A stretch of DNA of 64,000 nucleotides. Origin: CAWFPR01 sp963817635. GTDB taxonomy: Bacteria; Acidobacteriota; Vicinamibacteria; Vicinamibacterales; 2-12-FULL-66-21. A model generated the notes under the pieces. The model was not told the DNA's origin and made no database searches. It worked only from the letters and a program-made list of their open reading frames with translations. This document shows, piece by piece, positions 1 through 7,804 of the stretch. The DNA is taken from contig CAWFPR010000032.1 in assembly GCA_963817635.1 (NCBI GenBank), positions 186,001 through 250,000 of the forward strand, written 5' to 3'. The first letter of the stretch is position 1. Each line of letters begins with the position of its first letter. The translations under genes were made by a program, and so were the position numbers.

Positions 1-631
1 CTAATGCGTGCCGTCGCCCCACTTGTGCTGGGAGACGATCACCTTCATCTCGAGCAGCTCGATGAGCGAACGGCAGCGCGCGAGCAGGCCGTCCCGCTCG
101 AGCAGGGCCTGCTTTTCGACGGGCTCCAGCTCGAGGTACTGCGCGAGCGCGTTGATCAGATCCTCGTCGGCCATCGACGGCGGCATCTTGGGATCGACCC
201 CGCGTCCGGCCGGCTGCGGCACCAGGATCGTCTCGAGCCGGCGGCGCTCTTCCTGCATCATCTCGCGGTCCCGTTCGCCGACCGTCTCCATGATCGACTC
301 GACGCGCGCCACGCGGTACGGTATGGCTGTCGTCCTCGCTGGCGACCCGGAACTTCTCGAGGCCCCGCAGCACGATGTTGTAGCGTCCGTCGGACAGTCG
401 CTCCGAGTGCGTGATGAGCCCCGCGCAGCCGACTGGATACACGGGAGGGCGCCCCTCGTAGTCCCGTTCCCACCCGGGCCGCAGCAGCACCATGCCGATT
501 ATCCGGTCTCCCCCGAGCGCCGCGGCGACCATGTCGCGGTAACGCGGCTCGAAGATGTGCAGCGGCAGAAAGACGTTGGGGAACAACACGACGTTGGGCA
601 GCGGGAAGAGGGGCAGGGTGGGGGGGAGCAT
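1..631 (-). CDS. Lon N-terminal (LON substrate-binding) domain protein, frameshifted
   Basis: Stand-alone LON domain protein of about 210 residues without AAA or protease domains. From the ATG at 631 it reads LPLFPLPNVVLFPNVFLPLH, then IFEPRYRDMV and VGCAGLITHSERL, the typical order of the LON fold. The frame breaks near 318-330: after RVASED the expected PYRVARVE continues one base out of register and runs to the TAG at 1-3. Such proteins are thought to bind unfolded or specific substrates, but their partner is unknown. It lies 3' of the MoxR and VWA genes on the same strand, separated from them by a repeat array. The break looks like an indel, since both sides are conserved. Confidence 0.82.
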   Translation of the reverse strand, partial: MLPPTLPLFPLPNVVLFPNVFLPLHIFEPRYRDMVAAALGGDRIIGMVLLRPGWERDYEGRPPVYPVGCAGLITHSERLSDGRYNIVLRGLEKFRVASEDDSHTVPRGARRVDHGDGRRTGPRDDAGRAPPARDDPGAAAGRTRGRSQDAAVDGRRGSDQRARAVPRAGARRKAGPARAGRPARALPFAHRAARDEGDRLPAQVGRRHAL

Positions 632-635
632 GTCA

Positions 636-778
636 ATTGCAGATTGCAGATTGCAGATTGCCGATTGACGGATTGACGATTGACGGATTGGCGATTGACG
701 GATTGCCGATTGGCAGATTGCCGATTGGCAGATTGCCGATTGGCAGATTGCCGATTGGCAGTCCCCAGTCTGCAGTCT
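636..778. repeat. Heptamer-type tandem array (ATTGCAG/ATTGCCG family)
   Basis: Units of 7 or 8 nt beginning ATTG (ATTGCAG, ATTGCCG, ATTGACGG, ATTGGCAG) run about 17 times, the right half as an alternating 7+8 pattern. The array fills the whole space between the VWA stop codon (779-781) and the Lon-domain start (631); the last bases before the stop are CAGTCTG/CAGTCTT heptamers. The same family recurs, partly inverted, at 22488-22620. Confidence 0.9.
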
Positions 779-2041
779 TCAATGGATTGTCCTCGTCTTC
801 TTGTCCATGTAGTCCATCAGGACGTACTGGCCGAGCGTGCGGGGCGTCGTGAAGTAGGCCTTGCCGTGGCAGATTTCGGCCACCTTCCGGACGAAGCTCA
901 CGAGGTCGTGGTCGTGGGCGAGCATGAACGTGTTGATCAGAATCCCCGCCTTGCGGCACGCGGCGACTTCGGCGAAGGTCTCGGACACGATCAGAGGGTC
1001 GAGCCCGAAGGCATTGCGGTAGATGCGCCCGTCCGGGCGCGTGAGCGCCGACGGCTTGCCGTCGGTGATCATGACAATCTGCCGCATGTCCTTCTGCTGC
1101 CGTTCCAGGAGGCGGCGCGCCAGACGCAGGCCCTCGCGCGTGTTCGTGTAGTACGGGCCGACCTTCGCGCGCGCGAGCTGGCTGAGGGCGATTTCCTCGG
1201 CTGAGTCGTGGAAGAGTACGACCTTCAGCGCGTCGCCGGGTACTGCAGGCGAATCAGGTTGGCCAGCGCGAGCGCGACCCGCTTGGCCGGCGTGAAGCGA
1301 TCCTCGCCGTAGAGGATCATGCTGTGGCTGCAGTCGAGCATCAGGACTGTCGCGCACGAACTCTGATATTCGCCCTGCGCCACCATCAGATCCTCGTAGG
1401 TCGACGTCGATACCCGGTCCCAGCCCGTCGCGGCCGGCGCCCGCCGGACGCCGCCGGACGGCGTTGAGGATCGTCCCGGCAGCGTCGAGGTTGAGCGTAT
1501 CGCCGAACTCGTACGGCTTGGACGCCGCGCTGGCTTCCACGCCGGTCGCCATCTCGCGCGTGTCGTGCCGCCCGAGGCTGCTCTTGCCCATCGAACCGAG
1601 CAGATCGCGCAGGGCACGGAACCCGAGGAAGTCGAGGCTCTTGTCGGTGATCTCGAACGTGTAGGACGCCTCGGGCCCCCGTCCCTGTCCCTGGCCCGGC
1701 GACGCCGTCTCGCCCGGCGCGGTCGTGACGTAGCCCTGCTGCTGGAGCCGCTCGATGATCTTCTGGATGATCCGATCGAGGCGCGCCTCCCCATCCTCCG
1801 CGTCCTGCCAGCCCGCGCCCAGCAGCGCTTCCAGCGTCTCGTCGGAGAGCAGGCCGCCATTCAGAATCGCCTCGAGAATGGCATCGTGCAGCGCCTGCAG
1901 CGAGTGATCCTCGCCGCCGAACATCCCGTACGGATCCTCGAAGCCGCTCGACAGCATGAGATCCGAGAGCCGCGACAGCAGCTCCTCGAGATCGAGCTCG
2001 TCGAGCTCGTCGCCGGTGAATTTCGAGTAGCGGTACTTCAT
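779..2041 (-). CDS. VWA-domain protein, MoxR partner (two compensating frameshifts)
   Basis: About 420 residues with a von Willebrand A domain in the C-terminal half. The MIDAS motif DCSHSM and the stretch YEDLMVAQGEYQ lie in a second frame between about 1245 and 1455, while the N-terminus (from ATG 2041) and C-terminus (VVLFHDSAEEIALS to the stop at 779) share the first frame. Two single-base indels near 1245 and 1450 therefore restore one protein. VWA proteins beside MoxR-type ATPases usually act as metal-dependent adaptors of the ATPase. It directly follows the ATPase gene on the same strand, with a repeat array between, so an operon is likely. Confidence 0.85.
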   Translation of the reverse strand: MKYRYSKFTGDELDELDLEELLSRLSDLMLSSGFEDPYGMFGGEDHSLQALHDAILEAILNGGLLSDETLEALLGAGWQDAEDGEARLDRIIQKIIERLQQQGYVTTAPGETASPGQGQGRGPEASYTFEITDKSLDFLGFRALRDLLGSMGKSSLGRHDTREMATGVEASAASKPYEFGDTLNLDAAGTILNAVRRRPAGAGRDGLGPGIDVDLRGSDGGAGRISEFVRDSPDARLQPQHDPLRRGSLHAGQAGRARAGQPDSPAVPGDALKVVLFHDSAEEIALSQLARAKVGPYYTNTREGLRLARRLLERQQKDMRQIVMITDGKPSALTRPDGRIYRNAFGLDPLIVSETFAEVAACRKAGILINTFMLAHDHDLVSFVRKVAEICHGKAYFTTPRTLGQYVLMDYMDKKTRTIH

Positions 2042-2085
2042 GCCCCGCAGCCTTCCGTCGCCCTTTACCCTTTAACCGTTACCAT

Positions 2086-2117
2086 CTTCCATTTCCCATT
2101 TTCCATTTCCCATTTCT
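2086..2117. repeat. Heptamer array, TTCCATT/TCCCATT
   Basis: Strict 7-nt period: TTCCATT and TCCCATT alternate, starting a few bases after the inferred true stop of the MoxR-type ATPase (TGA at 2119-2117) and ending 45 nt before the VWA start. A looser CCCTTTA pair precedes it at 2061-2074. Confidence 0.85.
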
Positions 2118-3638
2118 CAGTTGTAGTACTTCTTCTTCGAGCCGGGCAGGGGAAGTTCTCTATCGAGCGCCTCGGCGGCAGGGCGCGCCGGGCGGCGGGG
2201 CTGCTCGGCGGCCCGGGTACTGCCACTCCTCGGAGCGCGCGATCTTCTTCTGCGCGTAGAGCCCTTCGAGCACGAAGTCCACCGACGCGGCGACGAGCGG
2301 GGCAGGCGTTTCGGCCACGATGCCGATCTGCGACACCAGGTCGCGGAGGCCCTGCACCTCTGCGGTGCGCACTAGCAGTGTCGCGGCGTCGAGCGTGTCG
2401 TCGATCTGGAGCGTCCCGCCGAGATCGAACCACTCGGTCACCTGGCGGAGGTCCGCCCCGGCGAAGTAGCCGCCGAAGACGTTGCCGACCGCCGCGCGGA
2501 TGATGTCGCGCGCCACGTTGTCGGCCCCGCGCAGTTCCCCCTCGTATTCGAGCTCGAACTTGCCGGTGATCGCAGGCAGGGCGGCGTAGACGTCGGTCAC
2601 GCGCGGGACGACGAGCGTCTCGCGGGCGAGCACGGCGCGCCGCTCGGCGTTCGACACGACGTTCTCGAGCAGCGAAATCGGCAGCCGCTGGCTGACGCCC
2701 GATCGCTTGTCCACCTTGGAGTCCTGCCGCGCCTGGAACGCGACTTCCTCGACCACCTCCCGCACGAAATCCGGCACGTCGATCGTCACCGCCGCGTCGG
2801 GGCCGTGACGGGCCGTCCAGGCTTCCTGCTTCGTGATCGCCAGGGCGTGGTGACGCGAGGCGGGATAGTGCGTGCGAATCTCGGAACCGATGCGGTCCTT
2901 GAGCGGCGTGATGATCTTGCCGCGCGCGGTGTAGTCCTCCGGGTTGGCGCTGAAGATCATGAGCACGTCGAGCGGCAGCCGGACGGGGTAGCCCTTGATC
3001 TGGACGTCCCCTTCCTGGAGCACGTTGAACAGGCCGACCTGGATCTTGCCCGCGAGGTCCGGCAGCTCGTTGATGGCGAAGATGCCGCGGTTGGCCCTCG
3101 GCAGCAATCCATAGTGCATCGTCAGTTCGTCGGACAGCTGCAGCCCGGCGCGCGCGGCCTTGATCGGATCGAGGTCGCCGATCATGTCGGCGATCGTGAC
3201 GTCCGGCGTCGCGAGCTTCTCGACGAAACGCCGCTCACGAGGCAGCCAGGCGACCCTCAGCGCGTCGCCCTCGGCACCGACGCGCGCACGGCAGGCGGCG
3301 CACAGCGGTGCGAGCGGGTCGTCGTGAATCTCGCAGCCCGGCACGACCGCAATCGCCTCGTCGAGCAGGTCGGTCATCGCCCGGAGGATCCGGCTCTTCG
3401 CCTGCCCGCGCAGGCCGAGCAGGATGAAGTTGTGGCGCGACAGCACCGCGTTGACGATTTGCGGCACGACCGTTTCGTCGTACCCGATGATGCCGGGAAA
3501 AATCGGGGAACCGTCGCGCAACCGTTCGATGAGGTTTTCGCGGATTTCGTCTTTGACCGGACGCCTGCGGAGGCGGCCGGAGGCGGCTGCTTCGCGCAGC
3601 TCACCCAGGGTCGAGGGACGCACGTCAGGGGAGCGCAT
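2117..3638 (-). CDS. MoxR-like AAA+ ATPase (magnesium-chelatase type), 3' frameshift
   Basis: AAA+ ATPase of about 505 residues. Walker A is GLRGQAKS (near residue 78), the Walker B position reads GIFAINELPDL (Asn instead of Asp before Glu), and SANPEDYTARGKI gives sensor 1. Starting at ATG 3638, one frame runs to a TAG near 2160, but the next frame ends in SKKKYYN just before the TGA at 2119, a much more natural C-terminus; I infer an indel around 2170-2220. MoxR ATPases with VWA partners act as chaperones in maturation or remodelling of other complexes; the client here is unknown. A TAATAT box ends 7 nt before the ATG, suggesting a leaderless mRNA. Confidence 0.88.
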
Positions 3639-3674
3639 CGATCGATATTACCCCACGTTTGTTAAGATGGCTCC
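3639..3674. promoter_or_regulatory. Divergent promoter region, moxR-like / glpQ-like
   Basis: On the minus strand TAATAT (3650-3645) lies 7 nt from the ATPase ATG. On the plus strand TAAGAT (3663-3668) lies 7 nt from the TTG at 3675. Both spacings predict transcripts that begin at or next to the start codon. No convincing -35 element is visible for either. Confidence 0.5.
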
Positions 3675-4469
3675 TTGCCCCGCCTACCTCATCCGGCCCT
3701 TTCGCGCGCGCGACCGCTGGTCTACGCGCACCGCGGCGGGGCGGGCCTGCGGCCCGAGAACACTATGGCGGCGTTCGATCACGGCCTGGCGCTCGGCGCC
3801 GACGGCCTCGAGCTCGATGTCCACCTGTCGCGTGACGGCGTCGTAGTGGTCCATCACGACCCGACGCTGGAGCGCACCACGAATGGACGCGGCCTCGTGC
3901 GCGATCATTCAGCCGACGAGCTTGCGCGGCTCGATGCGGGGTTCCACTTCCGATCCCCTGACGGGGACCATCCATTTCGCGGGAAGGGATTTGCGATCCC
4001 GCGCCTGGCGGACGTCCTGGCGCGTTATCGCGACGCCGCGCTGATCGTCGAGTTCAAGGTGAACGAGCCTGAGCTGGCCCGCCGCACGCTCGAGGCCGTG
4101 CGCGCGGCCGATGCCGTCGAGCGAGTCGCGTTCGGTTCGTTCGGCGCCCGCGTCCTCCAGGCCGCGCGCAAACTCGAGCCGCGCATTCCTACCGGCGCAT
4201 CCCGCACGGAGGCGCGGTGGGCACTCTATAAATCCTGGGTCCGCTGGCCGCTCGGCGACCCCGCATATCGGGAATTTCAGGTCCCCGAGCGGTCGGGCCT
4301 GACGAGAATCGTCACGCCAGCCTTCCTGGCGCATGCCCGCCGCGCCGGCATTCCCGTCAAGGTCTGGACGGTTGACACGGAGGCGGACGTCCGCAGACTG
4401 GTGGCGTGGGGCGTCGCCGGGATCATCTCCGATCGGCCCGACATCGCCGTTGGCGTCGTGAAGTCCTAG
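3675..4469 (+). CDS. Glycerophosphodiester phosphodiesterase
   Basis: 264 residues of the GDPD family, which hydrolyses glycerophosphodiesters to glycerol 3-phosphate and an alcohol. The catalytic signatures are YAHRGG (near residue 18), ENTMAAF, ELDVHLSRDG and HHDPTLERTTNG; the barrel ends in VKVWTVDTEADVRRL and GIISDRPD. No signal peptide, so probably cytoplasmic. The only upstream initiator in frame is TTG at 3675. It stands alone, divergent from the MoxR-like ATPase gene. The exact substrate cannot be told from sequence. Confidence 0.9.
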   Translation: MPRLPHPALSRARPLVYAHRGGAGLRPENTMAAFDHGLALGADGLELDVHLSRDGVVVVHHDPTLERTTNGRGLVRDHSADELARLDAGFHFRSPDGDHPFRGKGFAIPRLADVLARYRDAALIVEFKVNEPELARRTLEAVRAADAVERVAFGSFGARVLQAARKLEPRIPTGASRTEARWALYKSWVRWPLGDPAYREFQVPERSGLTRIVTPAFLAHARRAGIPVKVWTVDTEADVRRLVAWGVAGIISDRPDIAVGVVKS

Positions 4470-4594
4470 CGCGGCTCCGCCCCGCCGGGTGACGTTGATC
4501 GATCACGCCGCGCTGGCGCGGACGCCTTGACCGGAAACTTGACGCAAGTGCTCGGCGCCTTGCGGGTCAAGGCCTCTGGCACGAGAGGCTGGTC

Positions 4595-4912
4595 TTACTC
4601 CAGCAGATGCTTCAACGCCCACGACGGATCGTCGGCGAGCGCCGCGTATTCATCCGGCGTGATGGACCTGTTGCCGAACTGGCAGGAAATCACGAACAGG
4701 CCCAGCCCTTCGTTCCAGTCGGACCGGACGACGGTCGCCGGCAGCGTGCGACCGGAACTGGTCTCGAGCTGAATCGGTTCGGCCGGCTTCGGAATCTTCT
4801 CGACCTCGATCACCTTCCTGAATCTCATCGAACTGTGGTCGATCGGATACCCTTTCTCATCGAGGGCCCGGACCTTCATGCTCGGGACCCTCAGGCGGAC
4901 TTCGACTTCCAT
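4595..4912 (-). CDS. Conserved-looking hypothetical protein
   Basis: 105 residues, acidic to neutral, no signal peptide, membrane segment or recognisable motif. The reading frame is clean and an AGGAGG Shine-Dalgarno sequence sits just upstream of the ATG at 4912, one of the few clear SD sites here, which supports a real gene. I do not recognise the family. It sits between the phosphodiesterase and the toxin-antitoxin pair. Confidence 0.6.
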   Translation of the reverse strand: MEVEVRLRVPSMKVRALDEKGYPIDHSSMRFRKVIEVEKIPKPAEPIQLETSSGRTLPATVVRSDWNEGLGLFVISCQFGNRSITPDEYAALADDPSWALKHLLE

Positions 4913-5152
4913 GCTCCTCCTGCCTCAGCGCCGCGGTGATCGGTGGGCCGCCCGGGACCGGCTCCGGCGCGGCGGGCCCGCCATCCTGTCGGGGGCCGCC
5001 AGCAATTATGGCAGACAGAGCGAGCGGCACGAAGGCATCTGGCATTCCGACAGCATGATGCCTGAAATTCCCGGCGGCGCAAGGCTGGTGCGAAAACGAA
5101 GCCGGGGGCCGGCAAAGCTCATGCACGGGCGCGTGTCGGTTCGATGGCGATA

Positions 5153-5187
5153 TTGACATGGCCATATGTCCATGGCTATCTTGAGGC
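5153..5187 (+). promoter_or_regulatory. Toxin-antitoxin promoter with operator in the spacer
   Basis: TTGACA (5153-5158) and TATCTT (5177-5182) are 18 bp apart. The spacer holds an inverted repeat GCCAT (5161-5165) / ATGGC (5172-5176) with a 6-nt centre, a good site for autorepression by the Phd-type antitoxin. The -10 box ends 6 nt before the ATG at 5188, so the message should be leaderless or nearly so. Confidence 0.7.
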
Positions 5188-5436
5188 ATGAAATCCATCG
5201 GTGCCGGCAAGTTCAAGAACGTGTGCCTGAAGGTGCTCGATGATGTCGCGGCCACGAAGACCTCCATTGTGATTACCAAACGGGGGCGGCCGGTCGCCAG
5301 GCTCGTTCCGATCGTGCAGCCCCGCAAGACCGGTCTGGCGGGAAGCGTGTTGAAGGAAGTCGGCGATCCCTTCGCCACCGGGGAACAGTTGGGATGCCGA
5401 CCCTTCTTGACACACACGCCTGGGTCTGGTGGGTGA
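5188..5436 (+). CDS. Phd/YefM-family antitoxin
   Basis: Short antitoxin: the N-terminus MKSIGAGKFKNVCLKVLDDV, then ITKRGRPVARLVPI, is the usual Phd/YefM DNA-binding part. As written it ends at 5436 with GCRPFLTHTPGSGG, which is atypical and overlaps the toxin by 43 nt. Reading one base out of register near the GGGG at 5380-5383 gives NSWDADPS and a TGA at 5408-5410, the WDAD-type tail common in these antitoxins, so I infer an inserted base. It should bind and neutralise the VapC-like toxin and repress its own promoter. Confidence 0.82.
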   Translation: MKSIGAGKFKNVCLKVLDDVAATKTSIVITKRGRPVARLVPIVQPRKTGLAGSVLKEVGDPFATGEQLGCRPFLTHTPGSGG

Positions 5437-5792
5437 CCGAGGATCGCCGCCTCTCGAAACGCGCCCGCGCAGCGATCGCGACCGCGCGCACCAGGCAGGA
5501 CTTGTGGCTCTCGCTGATCTCCATCTGGGAAGTTGCCAAGAAGGTCGAGAAGCAGCAACTCATCCTGGACCGCCCGATTGACCGGTGGCTCGACGAGGCG
5601 ATGACCGTCCAGGGGCTTGGCGTGTGGGAAATCACGCGTCCAGTCCTCGTGCACAGCTGCGAGCTGCCCCAGCCATTCCACGGCGATCCCGCCGACCAGA
5701 TTCTCGTCTCGACGGCGCGCCACCATGGCGCCGTCCTCGTGACGAAGGACGAGCGGATTCGCCGCTATCCGCACGTGCAGGCGCTCTGGTAG
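5394..5792 (+). CDS. vapC: PIN-domain toxin, VapC family
   Basis: 132 residues. PIN-domain acidic residues are visible: LLDTHAWVWWV at the N-terminus, SLISIWEVAKK in the middle, and GDPADQILVSTARHHGAVLVTKDERI near the end. VapC toxins are Mg-dependent ribonucleases that block translation by cutting specific RNAs; the target cannot be predicted. The ATG lies inside the antitoxin gene, so the two are translationally coupled. Confidence 0.9.
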   Translation: MPTLLDTHAWVWWVTEDRRLSKRARAAIATARTRQDLWLSLISIWEVAKKVEKQQLILDRPIDRWLDEAMTVQGLGVWEITRPVLVHSCELPQPFHGDPADQILVSTARHHGAVLVTKDERIRRYPHVQALW

Positions 5793-5797
5793 GGTCC

Positions 5798-7498
5798 TTA
5801 TCTCAACTGATCCGCGGTCGTGAACTTCGGCTCGATGTCGACCGGCACGGTCGTCAGCTTGTCGAGCACCTTCTGGACCGCGGGCCGCACGACCCCGAGA
5901 TGCGCGATCATCTCCTTTGCCTTTGCGTAGTCGCCGTGCGCCTGGAGCGTCATGATGTCGTGGGTCAGCGCGGTGACGGCCTCCGTCATCTTCGGCTCGT
6001 CCACCGAGAACGTGCCGTCCGGCGCGACCTTGAAGGCGCCCGCGTCCAGGAAGTAGTTGAGCTGAATCGCGATCCCGCGCCCGTGCGCCTCGTTGACGCC
6101 GAAACGGATCGATCGAAATGCCGACGCCAGGAACGTCGTGTACATCGTCTTCGCGATCGACGCATCAACCTGATTCCTGTCTGCCAGCTGCTTCAGCGCC
6201 CACAGGCCCGACACGTCCGCCTTGGCTTCCTCCATCGTGCTGTAGGTCTCCTTCAGCTCCTGCCGCACCGTCGTCGAGTGCCCGCCGACGGTGATGTTGT
6301 GCGGCCCGAGGCCGTGCATCAGCTCGTGCATCAGGATGTGGGTGAAGAAGGCGTCGAACGACAGGTTCTTCTGGTCGGCGGCCGAGAGCGCCACCTTCGA
6401 GATCGGGACGAGGACGACGTTGAACTTGGCGTCCTGCATGTTCTTGAGCATGACGCGCTTGGTTCCCTTTTCCTTCACCACCCGCTCGTCGTTCGGCAGG
6501 TTGTAGGCCGCGGTCTGCACGCCGCGGTTGCCGTCGCCGGCGGAGAAGACCACGTTGACGACGCGGATCGGCGCCAGGGCGCCAAGCGTCGGGTTGCGGA
6601 GCGACGGATCGATCGGGAGGGCGTTCTCGAGGTCCTGGAGGTGCGCCGAGAAGGCCTGGAGCTTCTTCGACTCGGCCTCGTCGCGCACCGTGATGAAGGC
6701 TTCAAAGCCCGCCTTGTAGTTGAACCACTCGTCTTCGTACACCTCGTACGGGCCGATCGTCGGTTCGATCGACGAGTCGAGCTCCATCCACGCGACATCG
6801 CTCGCGTAATAGTCGTTCGAGAGGAACGCGTCAGCGCGAGCGGTCAGGAACCTCTTCAGGGTCGGCTGCGCGGTGAGGTCGGCCGCCTCACGAAGGAGCG
6901 CCGCGGCGCGCGCCAGCTCCGCCTGGTATTCCATGTTGTACGGAACAGCCACGATGGCGCCGTTCGGGCCGTGGCGAAGTGTGCTGAAGAAGCCGGTGGC
7001 CGGGGCCTTCTGTCCCGGCGGAAGCGCGCCGATCCACTTCTCCACGTCCGCCTTCGTGGCGCCGTCCGGATAGAAGTTGGCCGCCTCCGGTTTCGGGGGC
7101 GCGCCGGGAATGAAGATCCGGTTGTGATCGAGGCGCGACCAGGGGCCTTTGTTGATCAGGAAGTAGTGCAGGCGCGCCCGCCCGAGTTCGTCCGTACGTC
7201 GCGCCAGGTCCTGAAGCATGGCGTCGTTGCCGGCCCAGACCTGACGGAGGAAGAGGCTGTCCATCACTTTGGCAGCCTCCACGAGCCTGGCGAGCGCGCG
7301 CCGCTCGCGGTCGGGCAGCGCTGAGGTGTCGGCGCTGATGTCAGCGGGCGCGAACCGGGCCGTCATCGTCCGAAGTTCGGCGAGACCCGGAAGAGCTTCT
7401 TGGTTCTGGGCGGACTGTGGCACGCGCGGGCCTCCGTTGACGGCAGCCACGGCCGAGACGGCCGCGACGATCAGGGCGAACGACAGGAGTGGCTTCAT
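5798..7498 (-). CDS. Secreted M49-like zinc metallopeptidase
   Basis: 566 residues. The N-terminus MKPLLSFALIVAAVSAVAAV is a signal peptide; ATG 7498 is preferred over the GTG four codons upstream because the signal begins there. The zinc site is HELMHGLGPH near residue 390, followed about 30 residues later by EEAKAD, which supplies the third ligand. This matches bacterial relatives of dipeptidyl-peptidase III (M49), which in this branch have HEXXH rather than HEXXXH. Predicted to be exported and to degrade peptides. It is convergent with the toxin gene (5 nt gap). Confidence 0.78.
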   Translation of the reverse strand: MKPLLSFALIVAAVSAVAAVNGGPRVPQSAQNQEALPGLAELRTMTARFAPADISADTSALPDRERRALARLVEAAKVMDSLFLRQVWAGNDAMLQDLARRTDELGRARLHYFLINKGPWSRLDHNRIFIPGAPPKPEAANFYPDGATKADVEKWIGALPPGQKAPATGFFSTLRHGPNGAIVAVPYNMEYQAELARAAALLREAADLTAQPTLKRFLTARADAFLSNDYYASDVAWMELDSSIEPTIGPYEVYEDEWFNYKAGFEAFITVRDEAESKKLQAFSAHLQDLENALPIDPSLRNPTLGALAPIRVVNVVFSAGDGNRGVQTAAYNLPNDERVVKEKGTKRVMLKNMQDAKFNVVLVPISKVALSAADQKNLSFDAFFTHILMHELMHGLGPHNITVGGHSTTVRQELKETYSTMEEAKADVSGLWALKQLADRNQVDASIAKTMYTTFLASAFRSIRFGVNEAHGRGIAIQLNYFLDAGAFKVAPDGTFSVDEPKMTEAVTALTHDIMTLQAHGDYAKAKEMIAHLGVVRPAVQKVLDKLTTVPVDIEPKFTTADQLR

Positions 7499-7581
7499 GA
7501 GATTTCCCACCAGTGCCCGCGGCGACCGACCGCCGGGCTATGCGGCGGTGGCCCACGAGACTACAATGGGAAGATTGTAAC

Positions 7582-7718
7582 CACTGATTGCACGGATTAC
7601 ACAGATCGGTCACGACCACGGATTACACGGAATACACGCATTACGGTGGTGACCACGGATCACACGGATCACACGGATCCGGAGTGACACGGATCACGCC
7701 GATCCCTGGTGACTACCG
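7582..7718. repeat. Nonamer tandem array (ACGGATTAC family)
   Basis: Nine-nt units ACGGATTAC, ACGGAATAC, ACGCATTAC, ACGGATCAC repeat with drift, within the roughly 300-bp space between the divergent M49-like gene and aceE. Two degenerate copies recur just after the aceE stop codon at 10484. I see no other feature in this intergenic stretch. Confidence 0.85.
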
Positions 7719-7804
7719 ATGAGACGGGTCACGCGAATCCGTGGTCAGCGGCCTCGAGTGGGAACGGGGCTGCCGCGTTCGGCCATGCAGGAATCATCAC
7801 ACAC

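Noticed and set aside
636..778. Possible CRISPR array
   Set aside because: Units are 7-8 nt with no spacers and no cas genes nearby.
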